Shown: positions 38,819-49,043, numbered from the stretch's first letter. The stretch: DNA of 64,000 nt from Haloechinothrix aidingensis (GCF_013450155.1 NZ_JACCKD010000009.1:213894-277893); one strand, 5' to 3'. Numbers and translations are program-made. The notes: generated from the letters alone by a model not told the origin.

Positions 38819-41371
38819 TCAGCTCGCTGGCGCCGAAACCGCACCGTAGGTCGTCGTACGCTCGCGCGCGGGCCGCCCCGCGAGCGCGGCGAGGTTCTCC
38901 AGCTCGGCGATAGTGCGCGCCGAGCCGTGTTCGGATCCTGCCATCCGGGAGATGGTCTCCTCCATGAGAGTGCCGCCGACGTCGTTGGCCCCGCCGCGCA
39001 GCACCTGCGCGGTCCCCTGCTCGCCGAGCTTGACCCAGGAGCACTGCACGTTGGCGATCCGGCCGTGCAGCGCCAGGCGCGCGAAGGCGTGCACCGCGCG
39101 GTTGTCCCGTACCGTCGGGCCCGGCCGGGCCACGCCTGCCAGGTAGATCGGCGCGTTGTGGTGCACGAACGGCAGAGCGACGAACTCCGTGAAGCCCGCG
39201 GCGCCGTGTTCGGCCGCCCTGTCGGCCACACCGGCGAGCGTGCGCAGGTGCCCGAGCCAGTGATCCGGCCGGTCCACGTGCCCGTACATCATCGTGCTGC
39301 TCGACGGCAGCCCCAGCCGGTGCGCGGTGCTGATCACGTCGACCCAGGTGGCGGCCGGTAGCTTGCCCTTGGTCAGGACCCACCGCACGTCGTCATCGAG
39401 GATCTCGGCCGCCGTGCCCGGTACCGAGTCGAGGCCGGCATCGCGCAACTCGGTCAACCACTCGGCGACGCTGACCCCGGCCTTGGAAGCAGCCGAGACC
39501 ACTTCCATCGGGGAGAACGCGTGCACGTGTATCCCCGGCACCCTGGCCTTGATCGCCCGCACGATCTCGGCGTAGTACGTGACAGGAAGCTTCGGGTCGA
39601 TCCCGCCCTGCATGCACACCTCGGTCGCCCCGGCGGCGGCTGCCTCGGCCGCGCGGTCGGCCACGTCCTCCGCGGACAGCCGGAACGCGTCGGAATCCCG
39701 CTCGCGCTGCGCGAAAGCGCAGAACCGGCACCCGACGTAGCACACGTTGGAGAAGTTGATGTTGCGGTTGACCACGTAGGTCACGTCCTCGCCTGCCACA
39801 TCGGCACGCAGCTCGTCGGCGAGCCCGGTCAACGTGTCCAGCGCAGGGCCGTCCGCGGTCAGCAGCGCCAGCGCCGCGTCGGCGTGCGCGGGATCGAGCA
39901 GCGCGGCAGGGTCGCGGCGGGCGAGGTCGAGCCCGTCGCGGGCATCGGATTCGATACGTTCCGGGGCGCCGCGATCACGCACCGCCTCGCGCAGCATCTC
40001 CCAGTCGCCGTACACGCTGTCGAAGTCGCCGCGCCGGTCCTCTGTCCTGCCCTCGGTGTCGATCGCGGTGTGCAGGTCGGCCCTGCCCGTGGTCTCGAGC
40101 CCGCCGTCCGGCTCCTGCCACGGCCTGCCCTTGACGACCGAGTCACCGGCAGCGAGCCCGTCATCGGCCGCGAGTGCGCCGACGTGCTCGTGCAGCCGGA
40201 TATCGATCCACTTCTCGGCCGCGTTGACGTACCGGGGATAGGCGGTCAGCCGCTCACGCAACTCGAATCCTGCCTCGGCCGTCCACCCGGCCAGCTCGTC
40301 GATCCGCGGCCACGGGCTCTCCGGGTTGACGTGGTCCGGGGTAACAGGAGAGACGCCGCCCCAGTCGTCGATTCCGGCACGAAGCAGCAGGGCATGCTCC
40401 TGCCCGGCAAGGTTGGGCGGGGCCTGAATGCTGACCCCGGGCGGCATCAACAGCCGCGCCACCGCGACGGTGGCGGCCAGCTCCTCGAGGTTCGTGTCCG
40501 GCTCGGAGCGCATCGCGGTATCCGGCTTGGCGCGGAAGTTCTGCACGATGACTTCCTGGATATGGCGGTACTGCCGCGCGCGCTGCCGGATCGCCAGCAG
40601 CGACTCGGCGCGCTCCGTGTGGGTCTCCCCGATCCCCACCAGGATGCCGGTGGTGAACGGCACGCCGACTCGCCCGGCGTCGTCCAGTACCCGCAACCGG
40701 ACGGCCGGCTCCTTGTCCGGGCTGCCGTAGTGCGGTTGCCCTTTCTGGGACCACAGCCGCTCGGCCGTGGTCTCCAGCATCATTCCCATGCTCGGCGACA
40801 CCGGCTTCAGCCGCTGCAGCTCCTCCCAGCTCATCACCCCCGGATTCAGGTGCGGCAGCAGACCGGTCTCCTCGAGTACCGCGATCGCGCACGCGCGCAC
40901 GTAGTCCAGTGTCGAGTCGTACCCGCGCGCGGCGAGCCACTCCCGTGCCTGCGGCCAGCGATCTTCCGGGCGGTCCCCCAGGGTGAACAGCGCTTCCCTG
41001 CACCCCGCTTCGGCTCCGGCCCTCGCGATCTCCACGACCTCGTCGCGCTCCAGGAACAGCTGGTCCAGCTTGCCCGGAACGGAGACGAACGTGCAGTAGT
41101 GACACCGGTCCCTGCAGAGGTGGGTGAGGGGAATGAACACCTTGCGGCTGTAGGTCACCACACCGCTGCGCCCCTGGTCCGTCGTGTGCGCCGCACGCAC
41201 CCGCGAGGCCGTGGCGAGCAGGCGCTCCAGATCATCGCCCCGCGCGTGCAGCAACGTCGCCGCTTCGGACACATCCAGCGGCACACCGTCCTCGGCGCGC
41301 CGCAAGGCACGGCGCATCGCGGACGTCGTCGGCGCGGAGTCGGAAGTGGGGTGGGGTGTGGAATCAGCCAT
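38819..41371 (-). CDS. fbiC: FO synthase, fused CofG-CofH (7,8-didemethyl-8-hydroxy-5-deazariboflavin synthase)
   Basis: 850 aa with two radical-SAM domains in one chain, the actinobacterial arrangement. It makes the deazaflavin FO of coenzyme F420 from tyrosine and 5-amino-6-ribitylaminouracil. The CofG half carries CRDRCHYC at residues 86-93 (CxxxCxxC for the 4Fe-4S cluster); the CofH half carries CYVGCRFC at 544-551. The ATG at 41371 is chosen since the frame upstream to 41647 reads as noncoding. It shows that the host makes F420. Confidence 0.96.
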   Translation of the reverse strand: MADSTPHPTSDSAPTTSAMRRALRRAEDGVPLDVSEAATLLHARGDDLERLLATASRVRAAHTTDQGRSGVVTYSRKVFIPLTHLCRDRCHYCTFVSVPGKLDQLFLERDEVVEIARAGAEAGCREALFTLGDRPEDRWPQAREWLAARGYDSTLDYVRACAIAVLEETGLLPHLNPGVMSWEELQRLKPVSPSMGMMLETTAERLWSQKGQPHYGSPDKEPAVRLRVLDDAGRVGVPFTTGILVGIGETHTERAESLLAIRQRARQYRHIQEVIVQNFRAKPDTAMRSEPDTNLEELAATVAVARLLMPPGVSIQAPPNLAGQEHALLLRAGIDDWGGVSPVTPDHVNPESPWPRIDELAGWTAEAGFELRERLTAYPRYVNAAEKWIDIRLHEHVGALAADDGLAAGDSVVKGRPWQEPDGGLETTGRADLHTAIDTEGRTEDRRGDFDSVYGDWEMLREAVRDRGAPERIESDARDGLDLARRDPAALLDPAHADAALALLTADGPALDTLTGLADELRADVAGEDVTYVVNRNINFSNVCYVGCRFCAFAQRERDSDAFRLSAEDVADRAAEAAAAGATEVCMQGGIDPKLPVTYYAEIVRAIKARVPGIHVHAFSPMEVVSAASKAGVSVAEWLTELRDAGLDSVPGTAAEILDDDVRWVLTKGKLPAATWVDVISTAHRLGLPSSSTMMYGHVDRPDHWLGHLRTLAGVADRAAEHGAAGFTEFVALPFVHHNAPIYLAGVARPGPTVRDNRAVHAFARLALHGRIANVQCSWVKLGEQGTAQVLRGGANDVGGTLMEETISRMAGSEHGSARTIAELENLAALAGRPARERTTTYGAVSAPAS

Positions 41372-41435
41372 GATCGCGAGACTACGACTCAGGTCGCCGT
41401 ACTGGCCAACAGTCTTGCGGTCTCGCGGGCTGCCG

Positions 41436-41930
41436 TCAGGCTGCCGGTGATCCGTCCACGCGGGCCGGCCGCTCCGCTGCGCGAGCACGATCACCGACCC
41501 AGCCGGACGTCGCCGTACGGGACGTGACGGCAGTCGGGACCTGCCCCGGCGGGTCGGCAGCACGGTTCTGAGCAGCGGAATCGGCGCGCTCGCCGGAAGC
41601 ACGCCTACTCGCCGCACGGAGCAGCCCGGCGCACAACCCGGCCACACCGAGCCCGACCGCGATCACCCCGACTGGCCCGAGAAGACCGAACGGGACACCC
41701 GCCTGTGTTGCCTGCGCCACAAAAATCGGCGCCTCCGCCACGGCGCCCCCGGAAACACTCGCCAACCCTGACATGGCACCCCCAGAAACACTTGCCTGCT
41801 CCCCAACAGCGGCCCCGGCAGCGACCCCGGGGGCAACCCCAGCGGACGTGAGGAGCCAGCCGAGTACGAGCGCGCTACATGCTCCCGCGTGCCGAACGCT
41901 CCGCATCAGCGACGGAACTCGACTACGCAC
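41436..41930 (-). CDS. Small exported or membrane protein, unknown function
   Basis: 164 aa. A signal peptide or N-terminal helix ([20 protein letters not shown]) is followed by a short low-complexity stretch in which ASVSGGA occurs twice. A membrane helix ([18 protein letters not shown]) and a basic, Arg/Ala-rich tail follow. The GTG at 41930 has a full GGAGG at a seven-base spacing; other in-frame starts do not. No family recognised. The 283-bp gap after it, up to the exonuclease gene stop at 42214, shows no gene. Confidence 0.55.
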   Translation of the reverse strand: MRSRVPSLMRSVRHAGACSALVLGWLLTSAGVAPGVAAGAAVGEQASVSGGAMSGLASVSGGAVAEAPIFVAQATQAGVPFGLLGPVGVIAVGLGVAGLCAGLLRAASRRASGERADSAAQNRAADPPGQVPTAVTSRTATSGWVGDRARAAERPARVDGSPAA

Positions 41931-42213
41931 CGAAGCACCTCCAGCGATACACATCCCTCGTTCGAGCGAGGCACGAGTAACAGTGACGATCAGAAACTAC
42001 CGGAGGTGAGTAACAGGCGGGAGACCACCCCGCTGAATCACGCACGACCCGGCCTTGCCGCCGCGGTACGCCGCATCGGCGACCGCGCATCCCCATAGTG
42101 CACGTCCCCGCTCGCGAAACACGCCATACCGCACGCGTGTCGCCTCTCCCCAGCCCCGAACCACTCCGACGAGCGACACCGGGCGCCCCGCGTCCCGCGC
42201 GGCACAGCGGATC

Positions 42214-43020
42214 TCAGCGCAGCGCCCAGTCGAACGCGATCGTCACCGGAGCGTGATCGGACCAGCGCTGGTCGTAGCTGGGTGCGCGCTCGACCCGTCC
42301 GGACACGGCCTTGCCTGCCAGGGTGGGTGTCGCCATCTGGTAATCGATCCGCCAGCCTGCGTCGTTGTCGAAGGCCTTGCCGCGATAGGACCACCAGGAG
42401 TACGGCCCCGGCCCCTCCGGTTCGAGTGCGCGATGCACGTCCACGTACCCGGCCTCGTCGAGCACCCTGGTCAGCCACGCCCGCTCCTCCGGGAGGAAGC
42501 CTGCGGTCTTCTGGTTGTTCTTCCAGTTCTTCAAGTCGATCTCGGCATGGGCGATGTTCCAGTCGCCTGCGACGAGCACCTCCTTGCCCTCCGCCTCGGC
42601 GTACTCGCGCATCGTCTTGAGGTACCGCAGGAACTCGTCCAGGAAGCGTTCCTTCTCGTCCTGGCGGGCCGTACCCACCTCACCGCTCGGCAGGTAGAGG
42701 CTGCCGACGACCAGGTTCTCGAACTCGTACTCGAGGTAGCGGCCCGCCGCGTCGAACTCGGTGGAACCGAACCCCACGCGCACCTCGTGCGGCTCCCGGC
42801 GGGACAGCAGGGCCACCCCGTTTCTCCCCTTGTCCGCGGCGGGCGCGATGGTGCGATGCCATCCTTCCGGATCACGCACACCGGCAGCCAGCTGGTCCGG
42901 CTCGGCCCGGACCTCCTGCAACGCGACGATGTCGGCATCGGTGCCGTCCAGCCAGGACGTGTACCCCTTGCGGGCCGCTGCGCGCAGGCCGTTGACGTTG
43001 ACCGTGGAAACCGTGAGCAC
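42214..43020 (-). CDS. xthA: Exodeoxyribonuclease III family AP endonuclease
   Basis: 268 aa exonuclease-endonuclease-phosphatase fold protein for base excision repair. Catalytic blocks in order: TVNVNGLRAA (Asn), ALQEVRAEPDQL (metal-binding Glu), VAGDWNIAHAEIDLKN (Asp/Asn), YSWWSYRGKAFDNDAGWRIDYQM, and the final SDHAPVTI with the catalytic Asp-His. I take the GTG at 43020, which gives the usual N-terminus; the frame continues upstream but is Arg/Gly-rich noncoding. Confidence 0.93.
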   Translation of the reverse strand: MLTVSTVNVNGLRAAARKGYTSWLDGTDADIVALQEVRAEPDQLAAGVRDPEGWHRTIAPAADKGRNGVALLSRREPHEVRVGFGSTEFDAAGRYLEYEFENLVVGSLYLPSGEVGTARQDEKERFLDEFLRYLKTMREYAEAEGKEVLVAGDWNIAHAEIDLKNWKNNQKTAGFLPEERAWLTRVLDEAGYVDVHRALEPEGPGPYSWWSYRGKAFDNDAGWRIDYQMATPTLAGKAVSGRVERAPSYDQRWSDHAPVTIAFDWALR

Positions 43021-43109
43021 GCCGGCAGCGTACCGGCCACCCCCGACGGAGGGGCCGCTCCGGTCGGCTCGCGCCCGGCCGGGGCGGCGGAAGCGGCGGA
43101 AGCCGCCCC

Positions 43110-43508
43110 TCAGCCCGCCCGCTCCGCGAGCGCGTCCGCGTGGCAGGGTTCCGGCGCGCACCAGCAGCCGAGCGCACGTCCGGACAGCTCGCCGCTACGC
43201 AGCCTGCGTACCAGCTCATCCTGCTCGTCGAGCCACCGCTCGTAGCTACGCTTGGCGGCAGCACGGTCCGTCCGGGCCTGCTTGACGAACGGGCTGGCGA
43301 AGTCGGACCCGGGCCAGGAGTGCCGGGGGCCGGCGTGCCCCACGTAGGTCAACAGATCCTGTCGCACCAGCCAGGGCACGAGACGTTTGTGCGGGCCGGA
43401 CTTGCGAACGTTCACCACGGTCGTGCGCCCGTCGAGCACCCGTGCCGCGCGTTCGCGCTCATCTTCCGTCCAGGTGGCGGACTCGTCAGGCAGCCGCGCG
43501 TGCGTCAT
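43110..43508 (-). CDS. DUF4326 domain-containing protein
   Basis: 132 aa soluble protein. The DUF4326 core runs from TTVVNVRKSG to GRALGCWCAPEPCHADALAE, ending with the conserved CWC-P-CH cluster. The conserved cysteines and histidine suggest a metal or catalytic site, but the function is unknown. Some homologues occur in phages, yet nothing phage-like surrounds this copy. It is eight bases downstream of the membrane-protein gene stop at 43517. Confidence 0.85.
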   Translation of the reverse strand: MTHARLPDESATWTEDERERAARVLDGRTTVVNVRKSGPHKRLVPWLVRQDLLTYVGHAGPRHSWPGSDFASPFVKQARTDRAAAKRSYERWLDEQDELVRRLRSGELSGRALGCWCAPEPCHADALAERAG

Positions 43509-43516
43509 GGCTCCCC

Positions 43517-44284
43517 TTACTCGTGCCCCCCGGGAAGGCGCAGCCGCGGGGCCTGCTCGGCGAGCATGTCGAGCTCGGCGTGCAGGTGCTGGAAGTCGCT
43601 GTCACCCGTGGACTCCAGCGCGATCGCCGAAGCGCGCTCGACCGTGGCTGCGAAGTCGGCCTCCGCCGCCCGCAACCGCTCGACGATGCGTTCCGGGGTC
43701 GCCGCCTGCTCCTCGTGCTGGGAAACGCCGCTGTCGAGCTGCTGGCCGAGCCGCGCCAGCCGCAACGCCTCGGCGAGCTCGCCGTCCAGGCGTTCACCGA
43801 TATCGGCGAGCCAGTCCCGGCTCCGGCCTGCCGGAACCGTACGCACCAGCTCGTGGAAGGCGTGGACGGACGCGGCGCAGGCCTGGTAGTGCCGACCCCA
43901 CCGGCTGGAATCGTCCAGGTCCGAGGCGTCCAGTCGCTCGGCGTGCGCCGAGCGTGCGCGGGCCGAGCGTTGTTCCTGCTCGGTCGGCGCGCACAGCCAT
44001 GACCGTGCGCCTTGCTGGGCGAGCGCGCCCAACGCGGCACCCGGCACCGCCCCCGCGACGAGCAGCACGGCCAGCACCAGCAGCGCCGCGCCGATACCGG
44101 TGCCACCGAGCGCGCCGCCGAGCACGACCGCGCCGGGCACGACTGCCGCACCGACCACGGCACCGGCACCCCAGCCCGCGCGCGCGAGCCCGTGGACGAG
44201 CGGACCGCCCTTGACGGACGTGCGGTCGCGCCAGTCCACGTGTCGCGCTCGATCCAGTTCCCCACCGTTATCGGCCAGTTTCAA
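43517..44284 (-). CDS. Hypothetical protein with two membrane helices and a helical cytoplasmic domain
   Basis: 255 aa. A hydrophilic N-terminus of 40 residues is followed by a Gly/Ala/Val-rich hydrophobic stretch (about residues 38-90, enough for two helices) and a mostly helical soluble domain of about 160 residues. I recognise no family. It precedes the DUF4326 gene by eight bases, so the two may be cotranscribed. Confidence 0.6.
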   Translation of the reverse strand: MKLADNGGELDRARHVDWRDRTSVKGGPLVHGLARAGWGAGAVVGAAVVPGAVVLGGALGGTGIGAALLVLAVLLVAGAVPGAALGALAQQGARSWLCAPTEQEQRSARARSAHAERLDASDLDDSSRWGRHYQACAASVHAFHELVRTVPAGRSRDWLADIGERLDGELAEALRLARLGQQLDSGVSQHEEQAATPERIVERLRAAEADFAATVERASAIALESTGDSDFQHLHAELDMLAEQAPRLRLPGGHE

Positions 44285-44356
44285 CGACCACCTCCAACGC
44301 CTGACACCAGTATGCCTGCGGGGCCGTCGGCGCGTCGCCGGCCGGGCAACGGCGGG

Positions 44357-45580
44357 TCAGCGCGAGGCCATCTTCTTCTGCAGGTTCTCGTCCAGGCTCG
44401 TGAGGAACTCGTCTGTGGTCTGGAACGGCGTGTCGTCACCGACGATGAGCGCGAGATCCTTGGTCATCCTGCCGCTTTCCACGGTCTCGATGACGACCTG
44501 CTCGAGCGTGCGCGCGAACTCGGCGACCTCCGGCGTGCCGTCCAGCTTGCCGCGGTGCTCCAGGCCGCGCGTCCACGCGAAGATCGACGCGATCGGGTTG
44601 GTCGAGGTCTCCTTGCCCTGCTGGTGCTGCCGGTAGTGCCGGGTCACCGTGCCGTGCGCGGCCTCGGCCTCGACGATCCTGCCGTCCGGGCTGCGCAGCA
44701 CCGAGGTCATCAGGCCGAGAGATCCGAAGCCCTGCGCGACGGTGTCCGACTGCACGTCACCGTCGTAGTTCTTGCACGCCCATACATAGCCGCCTTCCCA
44801 CTTCAGCGAGGCCGCGACCATGTCGTCGATGAGGCGGTGCTCATAGGTCAGGCCCTTGGCCTCGAAGTCCGCCTTGAACTCGGACTCGTAGATCTCGGCG
44901 AAGACGTCCTTGAACATGCCGTCGTAGGACTTGAGGATCGTGTTCTTCGTCGACATGTACACCGGCATGTTCCGGTCGAGCCCGTACTGCAGGGACGCGC
45001 GGGCGAAATCCTCGATGGACTTGCGGTAGTTGTACATGCCCATCGCGACGCCGCCGCCTTCCGGGTAGCGGGCGACCTCGAACTCCATCGGTTCGGAGCC
45101 GTCCTCCGGCGTGTAGGTGAGGGTGAGCGTGCCGGGACCGGGCACCTTGAAGTCGGTGGCCTTGTACTGGTCGGCGTGCGCGTGCCTGCCGATGATGATC
45201 GGCTTCGTCCAGCCGGGCACCAGACGGGGGATGTTCGAGATGATGATCGGTTCGCGGAACACCACGCCGCCGAGAATGTTGCGGATCGTTCCGTTCGGGC
45301 TGCGCCACATCTTCTTCAGCCCGAACTCCTCGACCCGCGCCTCGTCGGGAGTGATTGTCGCGCATTTCACACCGGCGCCGTGTTTGGCGATCGCGTTCGC
45401 CGCGTCGACCGTGACCTGGTCATCCGTGCGGTCGCGCTCGGAGATGCTGAGATCGTAGTACTCGAGATTCACATCCAGGTACGGGTGAATCAACTTGTCC
45501 TTGATGAACTGCCAGATGATGCGGGTCATTTCGTCGCCATCCAGCTCGACGACGGTCCCCTGGACTTTGATCTTGCCCAT
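44357..45580 (-). CDS. icd: NADP-dependent isocitrate dehydrogenase (dimeric type)
   Basis: Oxidative decarboxylation of isocitrate to 2-oxoglutarate in the TCA cycle, giving NADPH. 407 aa, the length of the homodimeric eukaryote-like class (as in mycobacterial Icd1). The block [20 protein letters not shown] is at the N-terminus, then [20 protein letters not shown] and [12 protein letters not shown] for substrate binding, and [17 protein letters not shown] for NADP. The ATG at 45580 is preceded by GAGAGGAG. Confidence 0.97.
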   Translation of the reverse strand: MGKIKVQGTVVELDGDEMTRIIWQFIKDKLIHPYLDVNLEYYDLSISERDRTDDQVTVDAANAIAKHGAGVKCATITPDEARVEEFGLKKMWRSPNGTIRNILGGVVFREPIIISNIPRLVPGWTKPIIIGRHAHADQYKATDFKVPGPGTLTLTYTPEDGSEPMEFEVARYPEGGGVAMGMYNYRKSIEDFARASLQYGLDRNMPVYMSTKNTILKSYDGMFKDVFAEIYESEFKADFEAKGLTYEHRLIDDMVAASLKWEGGYVWACKNYDGDVQSDTVAQGFGSLGLMTSVLRSPDGRIVEAEAAHGTVTRHYRQHQQGKETSTNPIASIFAWTRGLEHRGKLDGTPEVAEFARTLEQVVIETVESGRMTKDLALIVGDDTPFQTTDEFLTSLDENLQKKMASR

Positions 45581-45905
45581 GAGCGCCGGGTGCTCCTCTC
45601 GCGGATCTTCGCGTCTCTAGTTATCAGCCCTGCGGTGGTCCGTCCGCCTGCCCGGTAGGCGGGTCCGCCTGTCGGCGGCCGCGACTACCCGGCAGTGCTC
45701 CGGCGGGCGGGACAGAGCTCGACGTCAGCACTTCTTAGCGGTACAAGCGTACTGGTAAAGGAGCAGCCTGTCGCCCGTCCCCTGGTTACCCAGCAGTAAT
45801 GCCTGCTGGCGCAGCACTCACCCCATCGTGCTATCCGTGACCCGTCCGCGTCGACGCTCGGCCGGACGCTCGACCGGACGCTCGCCCGGGCGCGGGAGCG
45901 AAGCC
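45581..45905 (-). promoter_or_regulatory. 325-bp gap upstream of icd
   Basis: No gene or RNA seen. On the minus strand, AT-richer patches (GCTGATAACTAGAG near 45615-45630, and CAGTACGCTTGTACCGC near 45745) are the most likely promoter elements for icd. The assignment is tentative. Confidence 0.35.
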
Positions 45906-46385
45906 CTACTGCTTCTCCACCACGAACTCCCCGCACCCCGGGGAGTCGACATCGCCACGCAGCCGCGTGGTCCCCCGCGCGATCGCATCGCTGATGACCA
46001 GGGGGGTCATCGCGTAACCGTCCGGTCGCTCGATCCAGCGCTCGGGGGTGAACTCCACGGTGCCGTCCTCGTCAACGGTGACGCGCGCCAGGAAGCTTCC
46101 CTCCGCGACTCCCGGGTTGTGGCTGAGCTCGAAGAACTCGACGACCAGCCGCCCCTGGCCATCGCCCTGGCTACCCCCGTCGATGACCAACGTCATACCT
46201 TGCTGACCCTGCGGGCACGTGTACTCCCCCTGCCACGTGCCGGCCAGCATCTCGACCAGCTCTGCCCCGTCGAAGGTGACCGGGGCCGCGGAACCGGCGA
46301 TCGTGTCCGTACAGGCGCCGAGCACGAGCACCGCGGGCGCGAGAGCGGAAACGGCGTACCGGAGACACCGGCGATCCAGGCGCAT
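45906..46385 (-). CDS. Secreted lipoprotein, unknown function
   Basis: 159 aa. The signal peptide ends in lipobox VLGAC. The mature part is a small beta-rich domain containing LAGTWQGEYTCPQGQQGMTL and a closing cysteine in DVDSPGCGEFVV, so one disulfide is likely. The layout recalls lipocalin-like or META-type small lipoproteins, but I cannot assign a family. The ATG at 46385 gives the basic signal-peptide start MRLDRRCL. Confidence 0.75.
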   Translation of the reverse strand: MRLDRRCLRYAVSALAPAVLVLGACTDTIAGSAAPVTFDGAELVEMLAGTWQGEYTCPQGQQGMTLVIDGGSQGDGQGRLVVEFFELSHNPGVAEGSFLARVTVDEDGTVEFTPERWIERPDGYAMTPLVISDAIARGTTRLRGDVDSPGCGEFVVEKQ

Positions 46386-46439
46386 GGGCCCACCGTATCG
46401 CCGGCACACCCGTGCCCCGTATCTCGCAGCGCCGGTCAG

Positions 46440-46703
46440 CTACACGCCCGGATGCGCGCCGACGGCGTCGCGGATATCAGCTCCCTTGGCGGCATCGGCC
46501 GAACGCGCGCAATGGGCGCAACAGAAGAACCGGCCGTCGACCTCCACGCCGTGCCCGAGCACCCGGCACCGGCAGTGCTCGCACTCCGGTGCGATCCGCT
46601 GCGCGGCACACTCGATGGAGTCGAATACATGTGTGTGACCGCTGGACGTGCGCACCTCGAAGGCCATCCAGTAGTCGTTCCCGCACACCTCGCACGTACC
46701 CAC
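46440..46703 (-). CDS. Cysteine-rich metallothionein-like zinc protein
   Basis: 87 aa. A first knuckle CEVCGNDY, a central cysteine in DSIECAAQRIAP, then CEHCRCRVLGHGVE followed by GRFFCCAHCA. The second half has the order and spacing of the bacterial SmtA/BmtA metallothionein core (CxxCxC, loop, FxCxxxCA). In all there are ten cysteines and several histidines, enough for two zinc sites. The start has GGAGG upstream. Family known in actinobacteria as a 'prokaryotic metallothionein'; the real metal is unproven. Confidence 0.75.
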   Translation of the reverse strand: MGTCEVCGNDYWMAFEVRTSSGHTHVFDSIECAAQRIAPECEHCRCRVLGHGVEVDGRFFCCAHCARSADAAKGADIRDAVGAHPGV

Positions 46704-46816
46704 AACGGCACCTCCTGTCCTGACTGGGCATGCGGCACGCCGCCAACCGGCGCCCGCTCACCGTCAAAGGGTGCTCCTCGTGCTGGTGGCCGGCAACTCG
46801 AACGCGTCGCCGTGGC

Positions 46817-47479
46817 TCAGCGTTCCCGGCGCGCCACCCAGACGACATCGGGCTCGCCCCGCCGCACCTCGACCGTCTCGGTACGCACCTCGGCGAACTG
46901 CGCGCGCAGCCGCGCGGTAAAGGTCGCGTCGTCCTGCGCACCCCACACCGACAGCAAACCTCCCGCGCGCAGCCGCGACCACATCAGCTCCACCCCGTCC
47001 GGGGTGTAGAGCTCGGCGTTGCTCTCGCTGACGGTCCAGCTCGGCCCGTTGTCGATATCCATGCACAGCGCGTCGAATCGTTCGTCCGTGCGGCCGAGCC
47101 ACTCGAGCAGGTCGGCCTCGACCACCCGCACCCGATCGTCGGCGAGCGCGTCCCCGTGCACCTGCCGCAACGGCCCCGTCGTGTTCCACGCGACGACCGC
47201 CTTCTCCCGCTCGACGACGACGACCTCGCCCACCGCCGGGTGGTCCAGGGCGGCCCGCAACGAGTACCCGACCCCCAGCCCGCCGATCAGGACGCGCGCA
47301 CAGCCTGCCTGGCGAGCGCCGATCTCGTCGGCGACACTGGTGATCATCAGGCGTTCCGACTCGCCGTCCCGGGTATCCATGAGGAACACGCCGTCGGCGA
47401 TGACCTCGTAATGTTCGTCGGCCGAACGCAACGCGATGACCCCACATACGCCGTCGGCCGTATCGATGACCTCAGCCAC
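46817..47479 (-). CDS. Spermidine synthase-like SAM-dependent transferase
   Basis: 220 aa Rossmann fold. The cofactor glycine loop is ARVLIGGLGVGYSLRAAL, followed by VGEVVVVEREKAVVAWN with the acidic residue for the ribose. The usual polyamine-synthase active-site block (D-S/T-x-D-P) is replaced by CMDIDNGPSW, so true spermidine synthase activity is doubtful. The gene is probably a member of the spermine/spermidine-synthase-like group with another substrate. The GTG at 47479 is preferred over 47545 because conservation begins there, although its ribosome site is weak. Confidence 0.75.
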   Translation of the reverse strand: MAEVIDTADGVCGVIALRSADEHYEVIADGVFLMDTRDGESERLMITSVADEIGARQAGCARVLIGGLGVGYSLRAALDHPAVGEVVVVEREKAVVAWNTTGPLRQVHGDALADDRVRVVEADLLEWLGRTDERFDALCMDIDNGPSWTVSESNAELYTPDGVELMWSRLRAGGLLSVWGAQDDATFTARLRAQFAEVRTETVEVRRGEPDVVWVARRER

Positions 47480-47588
47480 GCACCCACGGTATCGGGACCC
47501 GCTCACCACACCCGGTGGACCGGGTCGCCAACCATCGACGCGCAACAGCGCGCTCTCCTACCCTGGGACGCGCAAGGAGGTGGTCGGC

Positions 47589-47777
47589 ATGCAAGCGACG
47601 ACAGGGGACCAGATCCTCATCCACGGCCGTACCGTCGGTGCTGGGGAACAACAGGCCGAGATCCTCGAGGTGCGTGGCGACGACGGGCATCCGCCGTACC
47701 TCGTCCGGTTCTCCGACGGGCACGAGAGCCTGATCTATCCCGGTCCCGACAGTGAGGTCATGCACCCGAACCGTTAG
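47589..47777 (+). CDS. DUF1918 domain-containing protein
   Basis: 62 aa single-domain protein. The DUF1918 pattern is complete: MQATTGDQILIHGRTVG, then EILEVRGDDGHPPYLVRFSD, then GHESLIYPGPDSEV. It is predicted to be a small beta-barrel, SH3-like; function unknown. AGGAGG lies upstream of the ATG at 47589. Its stop is four bases from the convergent DUF3017 gene. Confidence 0.88.
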   Translation: MQATTGDQILIHGRTVGAGEQQAEILEVRGDDGHPPYLVRFSDGHESLIYPGPDSEVMHPNR

Positions 47778-47781
47778 CCCG

Positions 47782-48078
47782 TCAGTGGAACGGGCCGCCG
47801 GTGATGGTCAGCGCTACAGACATGATCATCAGCCCGAAGGCCGAGTAGTACGCAACATCGACGGCGCGCCCGCGGATCACGAGAAGGCCCGCGCGCTCCG
47901 TGGACAGCACCGCACGTAGCAGCGCCGCCGCCAGCAGCGACAACGCGATCAGGGCCGCGCCCTCACGCCAGTGGTACTGCGCGATACGCACCATGCCCGC
48001 CGCCACCATGACCAGCACCACCCCGAAGGGCAGGTGGGCCACCACGGGCTGCCGCCAGCGGGCGAGCCGCGAGACCAT
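47782..48078 (-). CDS. DUF3017 membrane protein
   Basis: 98 aa with three membrane helices (HLPFGVVLVMVAAGMVRIA, then AALIALSLLAAALLRAVL, then AYYSAFGLMIMSVALTITG) and the family piece RAGLLVIRGRAVDV. The ATG shares one base with the folD stop (TGATG). This folD-DUF3017 pair is common in actinobacteria. Function unknown. Confidence 0.87.
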   Translation of the reverse strand: MVSRLARWRQPVVAHLPFGVVLVMVAAGMVRIAQYHWREGAALIALSLLAAALLRAVLSTERAGLLVIRGRAVDVAYYSAFGLMIMSVALTITGGPFH

Positions 48079-48950
48079 CACGCACCTCGACCCGCGAGGA
48101 CCTGACCACGGGCCCGCTCGGCGGCCTCCACGACGTTCGTGAGCAGCATCGCTCGCGTCATCGGCCCGACCCCACCCGGGTTGGGCGACAGGTGGGCAGC
48201 CACGTCGGCCACACCCGGCGCGACGTCGCCGGTCAGCACGCCGTCCACCCGGGAGACGCCCACATCGAGCACGGCCGCCCCGGACTTGACGTGGTCCGGA
48301 GTGATCAGGTGCGGTACGCCAGCGGCCGCGACGACGATATCCGCGCGGCGAGTCTCCGCGGCCACATCGCGCGTGCCGGTGTGGCACAGCGTGACCGTCG
48401 CGTTCTCCGACTTGCGCGTCAGCAACAGGCCGAGAGCGCGACCGACCGTGATTCCCCTGCCTACCACTGCCACGTGGGCGCCTGCCAGCGGAATGTCGTA
48501 GCGGCGCAGCAGCTCGATGATGCCGCGCGGGGTGCACGGCAGCGGCCCCGGCTCCCCGAGCACCAACCTGCCCAGGCTGCTCGGAGCCAACCCGTCGGCA
48601 TCCTTGGCCGGGTCGATACGGGCCAGGACCGCGCCGGTGTCGATGTGTCCGGGAAGGGGGAGCTGCACGATGTAGCCCGAGCACGCGGGGTCGGCGTTGA
48701 GCTCATCGATCACCGCTTCCAGCTCTGCCTGCGACACGTCCCCGGGTAGCTCCCTGCTGATCGAGCGCACGCCGACTGCCGCGCAGTCGCGATGCTTCGA
48801 CCGCACGTAATTCTGCGAGGCCGGGTCGTCCCCCACAAGCACCGTAGCCAGCCCCGGTACCACGTCTTGCTCGGCAAGGGCGGACACCCTGGGCTCGAGC
48901 TCGGCGAAGATGGCGTCCTTGGTTGCCTTCCCATCCAGCAGCGTGGCCAC
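48078..48950 (-). CDS. folD: Bifunctional methylenetetrahydrofolate dehydrogenase / methenyltetrahydrofolate cyclohydrolase
   Basis: 290 aa. Interconverts 5,10-methylene- and 10-formyl-tetrahydrofolate, supplying the formyl donor for purine synthesis (purN and purH lie later in this window). Blocks: [21 protein letters not shown], which includes the catalytic lysine; [22 protein letters not shown]; and [15 protein letters not shown]. The GTG at 48950 has GGAGG at a seven-base spacing and gives the usual N-terminus [10 protein letters not shown]. The longer frame to 48983 has no such site. Confidence 0.96.
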   Translation of the reverse strand: MATLLDGKATKDAIFAELEPRVSALAEQDVVPGLATVLVGDDPASQNYVRSKHRDCAAVGVRSISRELPGDVSQAELEAVIDELNADPACSGYIVQLPLPGHIDTGAVLARIDPAKDADGLAPSSLGRLVLGEPGPLPCTPRGIIELLRRYDIPLAGAHVAVVGRGITVGRALGLLLTRKSENATVTLCHTGTRDVAAETRRADIVVAAAGVPHLITPDHVKSGAAVLDVGVSRVDGVLTGDVAPGVADVAAHLSPNPGGVGPMTRAMLLTNVVEAAERARGQVLAGRGA

Positions 48951-49043
48951 AGCCTGCCCTCCAACGTCCGGTTCGATCCTCATCCCGTGCCGCGGCTCGC
49001 GGGACGCGCCAGCACGCCGGCCGTACCACGTGCCCCAACGCGC

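Noticed and set aside
38646..38849. 67-codon plus-strand frame across the 12-bp tandem repeat
   Set aside because: Its LGTR repeats only reflect the DNA repeat; it runs into fbiC antisense and has no ribosome site.
43110..43508. DUF4326 gene as a sign of a prophage
   Set aside because: No integrase, structural or lysis gene nearby; the neighbours are chromosomal housekeeping genes.
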